Shown in pieces: positions 59,840-64,000 of a stretch of DNA of 64,000 bases; within the stretch, counting starts at the first letter, position 1; each line of letters begins with the position of its first letter. Source of the DNA: DASUZB01 sp036377075. GTDB lineage: Bacteria > Actinomycetota > CALGFH01. The notes beneath the pieces are model-generated. The model saw nothing but the letters and a program-made list of their open reading frames with translations. It searched no databases and was not told where the DNA came from. The position numbers and the translations under genes are program-made. The DNA lies in NCBI GenBank assembly GCA_036377075.1, contig DASUZB010000143.1, positions 16,009 through 80,008 on the forward strand, given 5' to 3'.

Positions 59840-59870
59840 CCGGCAGTTCACCGGCGATTCCACGGCAGCG
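59840..59870. promoter_or_regulatory. Array of three 9-bp repeats with 11-bp period
   Basis: CCGGCAGTT (59840), CCGGCGATT (59851) and ACGGCAGCG (59862) start exactly 11 bases apart; a weak fourth unit, CAGGACGTT, begins at 59829. The period and the CCGGCA core are the same as in the array at 8080-8121. The site lies between the APH gene start (59792) and the regulator start (60008). Repeats in phase with the helix suggest cooperative binding of a multimeric regulator. Confidence 0.5.
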
Positions 59871-60007
59871 CCGACTCCTCCCTCGACCGCCACGACTGGC
59901 CGGTTCCTCTCGCAGGATGCCAGCCAAGTCTTGCACGGCGCTTGGGTCACGAGGCTGTGGCAGGATCGCCGAGAGCGATCAGAAGCAGTCCGAAGCGGAG
60001 GACGAGC

Positions 60008-62632
60008 ATGGCCGAGCGACTGGGTGACGGCGCTGCGGCGAGCCGGATGGACTTCGGCACACTGCTGCGCGCCTACCGGGAGTGGGGGTTGCTGTCGCAG
60101 GAGCAGCTGGGCGAGCGGTCCGGGCTGAGTGCACGCACGATCAGGGACCTGGAGAGAGGGGTCCGCCGCCCACGCGGTGGGTCGGTCCGGCTGCTGGCCG
60201 ACGCGCTTGGGCTGGTGGGGTGGGAGCACCAGCGGTTCGAGGACGCGGCGCGCTGGGTCTCCTCGGCCGGGGGTCCGCCACCCCAGCCGGTACCGCGCCT
60301 GCCCGCGCCCCCGCACCAGCTGCCACCGGACGTTGCCGACTTCGTGGGTCGCGCCGAGCTGGTGGCCCAGCTTCGCGGGGGGCTCGCGCGCGGGCCAGAC
60401 GGTGTGGCTGCGAGCGGCAACGGAACCGCAGTGGCGGTCTGCGCGGTCTCCGGCACAGCGGGGGTGGGCAAGAGTGCGCTGGCGGTCCACGTCGCCCACC
60501 AGCTGGCCGCCGTGTTCCCCGACGGCCAGCTGTACGCCAGCCTCCGTGGCGCCGGCGTGGCGGGCACGGCGCCGCCGGAGCCGGCGCAGGTGCTGGGCTG
60601 GTTCCTGCACGCGGTGGGCGTGGACGGCGGCGCGGTCCCCGCTGACACGGAGGAACTCGCGGCGCTGTACCGCAGCCGCCTGGCCGGCCGGCGGGTGCTG
60701 GTGGTGCTGGACGACGCCGCCGGCGAGGCGCAGGTCCGCCCGCTGCTGCCCGGCGGCCCCAGCTGTGCGGTGCTGGTCACCAGCCGCGCCCGCCTGACCG
60801 CCTTGGAGGGTGCCCAGCTGGTGGACCTGGACGTGCTGGACGCCGACCAGGCGGTGGCGCTGCTGGGGCGGATCGCTGGGCCCGAGCGGGCAGCGGCCGA
60901 GCCCGTGGCGGCCACCGCGATCGTCGAAGCGTGTGGCCGGCTGCCGCTGGCGGTGCGGATCGCGGGGGCGCGGTTGGCGGCCCGCCCCCACTGGCGGCTT
61001 GGCCGGATGGCGGGCCTGCTGGCCGACGAGCGCGGCCGGCTGGACGAGCTGGCCCACGGTGATCTGGAGGTGCGGGCCAGCCTGTCGCTCAGCTACCAGG
61101 CGCTGGGCCAGCGGCAGCGGTGCCTGTTCCGCCGGCTGGGGCTGCTGGACGCGCCGGACGTGGCCGGTTGGGTCGCCGGCGCCCTGCTTGACTGCCCGGT
61201 CGCCGAGGCGGAGGCGCTGCTGGAGGACCTGGTCGAAGCGCAGCTGGTGGACGTGGCCACCTGGGATGCCAGCAGGCGGGCGCGGTACCGGCTGCATGAC
61301 CTGGTGCGCCTGTTCGCCCGCGAGCGCGTGCGCGCCGAGGAACCGGTCGGGCAGCGGCACGCGGCGCTGCAGCGGGCATTTGAGGGTTGGCTGGCCCTGG
61401 CCGAACAGGCCGACCGGCGGCTGCCGGTGGGCTCTCTGGTCGGGGATGGCATCGCCACCGCGGGCTGGCGGCCAGGGCAGGTCGTGGCCGACGAGCTGCT
61501 CGGTGACCCGTTGGGATGGATGGAGGCCGAGCAGGCGGCGTTGCTGAGCGCGATCGGGCAGGCCAGCTCCCCTGATCCGGCGGCCGTGCCCGCAGGGGCG
61601 GCCACGCGGCTGGCCGGGCTCGCATGGCAGCTCGCCGGAGCGGCGACCGGATTCTATTGGTTGCGGGGCTGTCGCGATGACTACCGGCATGCCTGCGACC
61701 TTGCTTTGCGTGGCGCCCGGCGGGCCGGGATCGGCCGCGGTGCGGCCTGGATGCTCGCCGCCTTGGCCTGGGTAGCCGTCGATCGGATGCGCTTGGAGGA
61801 AGCCATGGTCCTGGCCGAGCAGGCCCGGAGGCTCCACCGGGAGGTCGGTGACCGTCGGGGGGAGGCCTATGCCGTGCTCAAGGTCGGCCACGCGCATGAA
61901 TACTGCGGACGCTTGGACGAGGCGGTCAGCCAGCTCGAGCATGCAGGAGAGCTGTACGACGAGCTCGGCGATGACCACGGCCGCGCATGGGTCCTGCAGA
62001 CGCTCGGCAGGGTCCACCACAGGCAGGGCAGGCTCACCGAGGCCGCCGCCGAGCTGGAGCAGGCGCTGACCGCCAGTCGCCGGGCAGGGGACCGGCGGAC
62101 GGAGGCGATGGCCCTCCAGGAGCTCGGGCTGGTGCACCACAGTCTCGAGCAGCCCGGCGAAGCCACCGCCTGGCTGTTGCAGAGCCTGCAGCTGTACGGC
62201 GAGTCTGGCGACAGGCTCGGCGAAGGCTTCGCGCTGCAGGACCTGGGTGCCGTGCGGCTGCGCCAGGGCGCCTGCGAGGACGCGGCATCCACGTTCGAGC
62301 AGGCGCTGGACATCTTCCGCCGGCTCGGCGCGCGACGCACCGAGGCGACCGTGCTGCGCAGCCTCGGCGAGCTGCACCACGCACAGGGACGTCTGCAGCA
62401 AGCCAACGCCTACCTGCATGCGGCTGCGGTCATCCAACGAGAGCTCGGGCTGATGCCCCGGCTGGCAAGGACCTTGACCGCCCTCGCCGAGGTCCAAGCC
62501 GCCACCGGTGACCACGTGGCCGCCCTTCAGAGCCGGCGCGAGGCACGCCGGCTGTTCGAGGCCCTCGGGGAGCCGATGCCGAACGACAAGGCCTGGCGAG
62601 CCGCCGAGCCGCCCGCCGCGACCCCATCCTGA
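60008..62632 (+). CDS. XRE-HTH/NB-ARC/TPR (STAND) transcriptional regulator
   Basis: 874 residues from ATG 60008, with GGAGGACGAGC before it. An XRE-type helix-turn-helix (about 14-70; LLSQEQLGERSGLSARTIRDLERG) is followed by the NB-ARC ATPase: Walker A VSGTAGVGKSALAV (about 155), Walker B RVLVVLDDA (about 235), LVTSRARL, and LPLAVRIAG. A helical linker carries YRLHDLVRLFARE. The C-terminal TPR repeats (about 600-860) have AYAVLKVGHAHEYCGRLDEAVSQLEHA, AWVLQTLGRVHHRQGRLTEAA and similar 40-residue units. This is a STAND-type switch that oligomerises on signal and ATP. It is divergent from the APH gene, whose promoter array it may bind. Confidence 0.93.
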   Translation: MAERLGDGAAASRMDFGTLLRAYREWGLLSQEQLGERSGLSARTIRDLERGVRRPRGGSVRLLADALGLVGWEHQRFEDAARWVSSAGGPPPQPVPRLPAPPHQLPPDVADFVGRAELVAQLRGGLARGPDGVAASGNGTAVAVCAVSGTAGVGKSALAVHVAHQLAAVFPDGQLYASLRGAGVAGTAPPEPAQVLGWFLHAVGVDGGAVPADTEELAALYRSRLAGRRVLVVLDDAAGEAQVRPLLPGGPSCAVLVTSRARLTALEGAQLVDLDVLDADQAVALLGRIAGPERAAAEPVAATAIVEACGRLPLAVRIAGARLAARPHWRLGRMAGLLADERGRLDELAHGDLEVRASLSLSYQALGQRQRCLFRRLGLLDAPDVAGWVAGALLDCPVAEAEALLEDLVEAQLVDVATWDASRRARYRLHDLVRLFARERVRAEEPVGQRHAALQRAFEGWLALAEQADRRLPVGSLVGDGIATAGWRPGQVVADELLGDPLGWMEAEQAALLSAIGQASSPDPAAVPAGAATRLAGLAWQLAGAATGFYWLRGCRDDYRHACDLALRGARRAGIGRGAAWMLAALAWVAVDRMRLEEAMVLAEQARRLHREVGDRRGEAYAVLKVGHAHEYCGRLDEAVSQLEHAGELYDELGDDHGRAWVLQTLGRVHHRQGRLTEAAAELEQALTASRRAGDRRTEAMALQELGLVHHSLEQPGEATAWLLQSLQLYGESGDRLGEGFALQDLGAVRLRQGACEDAASTFEQALDIFRRLGARRTEATVLRSLGELHHAQGRLQQANAYLHAAAVIQRELGLMPRLARTLTALAEVQAATGDHVAALQSRREARRLFEALGEPMPNDKAWRAAEPPAATPS

Positions 62633-62719
62633 CGTCCGCGACATCAAGAACCCACCTGTCGAGCGATGCTCACGGGGCCGAAAGCAGTCGGCGAGGGCTG
62701 GCAGCTCAGGCGGAGCATT

Positions 62720-62751
62720 GTCTGGCCGACGTGGCTCCGCCCGGGCCAGAC
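62720..62751. terminator. Hairpin between convergent regulator and VOC genes
   Basis: GTCTGGCC (62720-62727) and GGCCAGAC (62744-62751) are exact inverted repeats with a 16-base loop. It is 13 bases before the stop end of the VOC gene at 62764 and 88 bases after the regulator stop. A bidirectional terminator is the simplest reading; the loop is long. Confidence 0.45.
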
Positions 62752-62763
62752 GTCATGCCAGTG

Positions 62764-63186
62764 TCAAGATCCGTGGGGGCTGCTGGAGATCGGCTGGCCG
62801 ATTGCGAGCAGGTTGCCTTCGCTGTCTTTGAACCAGGCGGCGCGTTCGCCGACGCCGCCCTTGCTCGGATAGTTACCAGTGACCTCCGCGATCCCGTCGA
62901 CCGTGGTCAGGCCCGGCACGTCATAGTGCTCGAACACCACCCCGTGGGCTTTAAGCTGCGCGACAGCCGCGCGGATGTCGCCGACCTCCCAGGCCATCTG
63001 GGTGTGCGAGCCCGAGGGAGCGCCGTCTGTTAGGAACAGCGCGAACTCACCGCTCGCGCAGCGGTAGCGCAGGCCACCCGGCCGCTCCTCGATCGGCTCC
63101 AGGCCGAGCTTCTCGGAATAGAAGGCCCGTGCCCGCTCCAGGTTCTGCGCGGGCAACCGCGTCGCAACCCCACTACTGGCGAGCAT
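62764..63186 (-). CDS. VOC/glyoxalase-family protein
   Basis: 140 residues from ATG 63186, with GGAGG nine bases upstream. The paired beta-alpha-beta-beta-beta units of the vicinal-oxygen-chelate fold are visible: LERARAFYSEKLGLEPIEE, RCASGEFALFL, and TQMAWEVGDIRAAVAQLKAHGVVFEHYD, followed by ERAAWFKDSEGNLLAIGQP. The conserved metal-binding set looks incomplete, since the second His/Glu positions are not certain, so binding rather than catalysis is possible. The OsmC gene begins 38 bases further upstream on the same strand, so the two are probably cotranscribed. Confidence 0.88.
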   Translation of the reverse strand: MLASSGVATRLPAQNLERARAFYSEKLGLEPIEERPGGLRYRCASGEFALFLTDGAPSGSHTQMAWEVGDIRAAVAQLKAHGVVFEHYDVPGLTTVDGIAEVTGNYPSKGGVGERAAWFKDSEGNLLAIGQPISSSPHGS

Positions 63187-63223
63187 GATCGCAGTCCTCC
63201 TTGGCCGTCCGGGTCCGCGGCGC

Positions 63224-63685
63224 CTATGTGACCAGTTCGGCAACGAGGTTGATTCGTTCGACCCCGCCGAGGGCGCGGGAGATGATGCAACCCGCCTTTG
63301 CCTCTTCGGCTTGCTGCTGGAACGAGGCCTCGTCAAGGCCTGGGACCTCGGCGGTGGTCTCCAAGTCGATCTGCTGGATCGTGGGGGCCCCGCCGAGGTT
63401 GCGGAGGTGGACGCGCCCGGCGGTCCTGATCGAGCGCGGCGGATGACCCGCCTCGCTGAGCGCCAGCGACAGCGCCATCGAGAAACAGGCCGCGTGTGCC
63501 GCGGCGAGCAGCTCCTCGGGGTTGGTGCCGGCACCGCCGCGGCGCGCCTCCTCGGTCGGCAACACGCCCTCAAACCTGGAGGTGTAGGAGTAGTCGCTGG
63601 TCCACACCCCCTCACCGACCGTCAGGCGCCCCGAGCCGGTCGTCAGGTCGCCAGCCCATTCCGCGCTGCCGTTCCGTGTCGCCAT
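63224..63685 (-). CDS. OsmC-family peroxiredoxin
   Basis: 153 residues from ATG 63685, with AAGGGAG upstream; in-frame extension to 63820 has no site. The OsmC fold carries the Cys in AAAHAACFSMALSLALS (about residue 66) and the second Cys in AKAGCIISRALGGVERI (about 131), with TNPEELLAAAHAACFS as the signature. It is expected to reduce organic hydroperoxides through these two Cys, with a dihydrolipoyl-type or other thiol donor. The VOC gene follows after 38 bases. A dyad (GTGAC/GTCAC) is about 70 bases upstream of the start. Confidence 0.93.
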   Translation of the reverse strand: MATRNGSAEWAGDLTTGSGRLTVGEGVWTSDYSYTSRFEGVLPTEEARRGGAGTNPEELLAAAHAACFSMALSLALSEAGHPPRSIRTAGRVHLRNLGGAPTIQQIDLETTAEVPGLDEASFQQQAEEAKAGCIISRALGGVERINLVAELVT

Positions 63686-63754
63686 TTCGTTCTCCCTTCG
63701 CGGTCGAGGCTCAACTCGGTGGCGCTCCAGCCAGGATCCCGGTAAGTCGCTGCT

Positions 63755-63769
63755 GTGACGCAATGTCAC
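63755..63769. promoter_or_regulatory. Candidate operator upstream of the OsmC gene
   Basis: GTGAC (63755-63759) and GTCAC (63765-63769) are inverted repeats with a 5-base spacer, 70 bases before the OsmC start, in a typical operator position for a MarR-like (OhrR) or other peroxide-responsive repressor. The arms are short and the assignment is tentative. Confidence 0.3.
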
Positions 63770-63841
63770 GTGCCGCGTGCAGGCAAGAGCTGAACGGAGT
63801 ACTGGCAGCATGCACAGCACGATCGGCCCGGGTCGCGGCCC

Positions 63842-64000
63842 TTACCCATCGGCCAAGATGGCGTAGGCGCGGACCGGGAAGGTCCCGATGCCGACGACCT
63901 GGGGTGGCGCGGCGTGGAAGCGGAAGCCGCTTGGCGGGAGCTGGTCGAGCCCGCACAGGTGCTCCACGATCGGGATGGCCGCCGCCAGCAGCGCCGTGTG
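63842..64000 (-). CDS. Cyclase-family protein, C-terminal end (partial)
   Basis: Open from the right edge on the minus strand to TAA at 63842-63844; 52 residues are visible. The end HLCGLDQLPPSGFRFHAAPPQVVGIGTFPVRAYAIL is the C-terminal block of cyclase/kynurenine-formamidase-like (Cyclase superfamily) hydrolases, whose conserved N-terminal HxGTHxDxPxH lies beyond the window. The family hydrolyses amide or lactone bonds with a metal. The gene is cut by the window edge, and its own context is unknown. Confidence 0.75.
   Translation of the reverse strand, partial: HTALLAAAIPIVEHLCGLDQLPPSGFRFHAAPPQVVGIGTFPVRAYAILADG

Noticed and set aside
1..64000. CRISPR arrays, tRNA or rRNA genes
   Set aside because: I saw no regularly spaced 25-40 bp repeats, no cloverleaf-like tRNA, and no rRNA segment. 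A tRNAscan or CRISPR tool would settle this.

Overview
The window is very GC-rich DNA from an actinobacterium (Actinomycetota). Markers for this are a type VII secretion ATPase with a WXG100 protein, a conservon-type operon (sensor kinase, roadblock, DUF742, GTPase), DUF6458 and DUF2690 proteins, many GTG starts, and extensive antisense open frames caused by GC bias. I cannot name a genus. Two paralogous sensor kinases each carry what looks like a single-base deletion, so the assembly may be a draft or metagenome-derived.

Layout. 1-8.0 kb: end of an unknown gene, a 53-residue small protein, an orphan polyamine-type solute-binding lipoprotein between two paralogous membrane-anchored carbohydrate-binding-like proteins, then two secreted proteins on the minus strand, the larger a three-domain SGNH hydrolase. 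8.2-12.5 kb: MarR, histidine kinase and response regulator in one operon, then TetR, a DksA-like protein and a PRC-barrel protein. 12.5-15.2 kb: a nuclease-fold protein divergent from an OLD-like ATPase. 15.3-21 kb: L,D-transpeptidase, an acyl-CoA catabolism operon (acyl-CoA dehydrogenase, enoyl-CoA hydratase, AtuA), a DUF6458 protein and a peroxiredoxin.

21-29 kb is a compact minus-strand type VII secretion operon: PASTA pseudokinase, EccC, a ubiquitin-like/MinD fusion and WXG100. 29-36 kb: ECF sigma/anti-sigma pair, MarR and DUF2203, DoxX, a double CAP-domain protein, an MFS exporter, and a CGNR regulator divergent from a 40-residue ORF. 36.8-45.4 kb groups membrane and exported proteins: a Tyr/Gly-rich membrane protein, a second ECF sigma factor, a CHRD protein, a membrane-anchored NDH-2-type oxidoreductase, a small membrane protein, a lipoprotein and a CopC-CopD fusion. 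46.5-55.4 kb is the conservon operon ending in a YjcH/ActP-type symporter pair. 55.4-64 kb: secreted six-hairpin glycosidase, APH-type kinase divergent from an XRE/NB-ARC/TPR regulator, VOC, OsmC, and the end of a cyclase-family gene.

The less expected signals are: an 11-bp-period repeat family in two distant divergent promoter regions (8080-8121 and 59840-59870), the second next to the STAND regulator; a pseudokinase heading the secretion operon; loss of the candidate phospho-acceptor His, plus a frameshift, in one of two conservon kinases; and a well-formed divergent promoter pair driving a 40-residue ORF beside a CGNR regulator.
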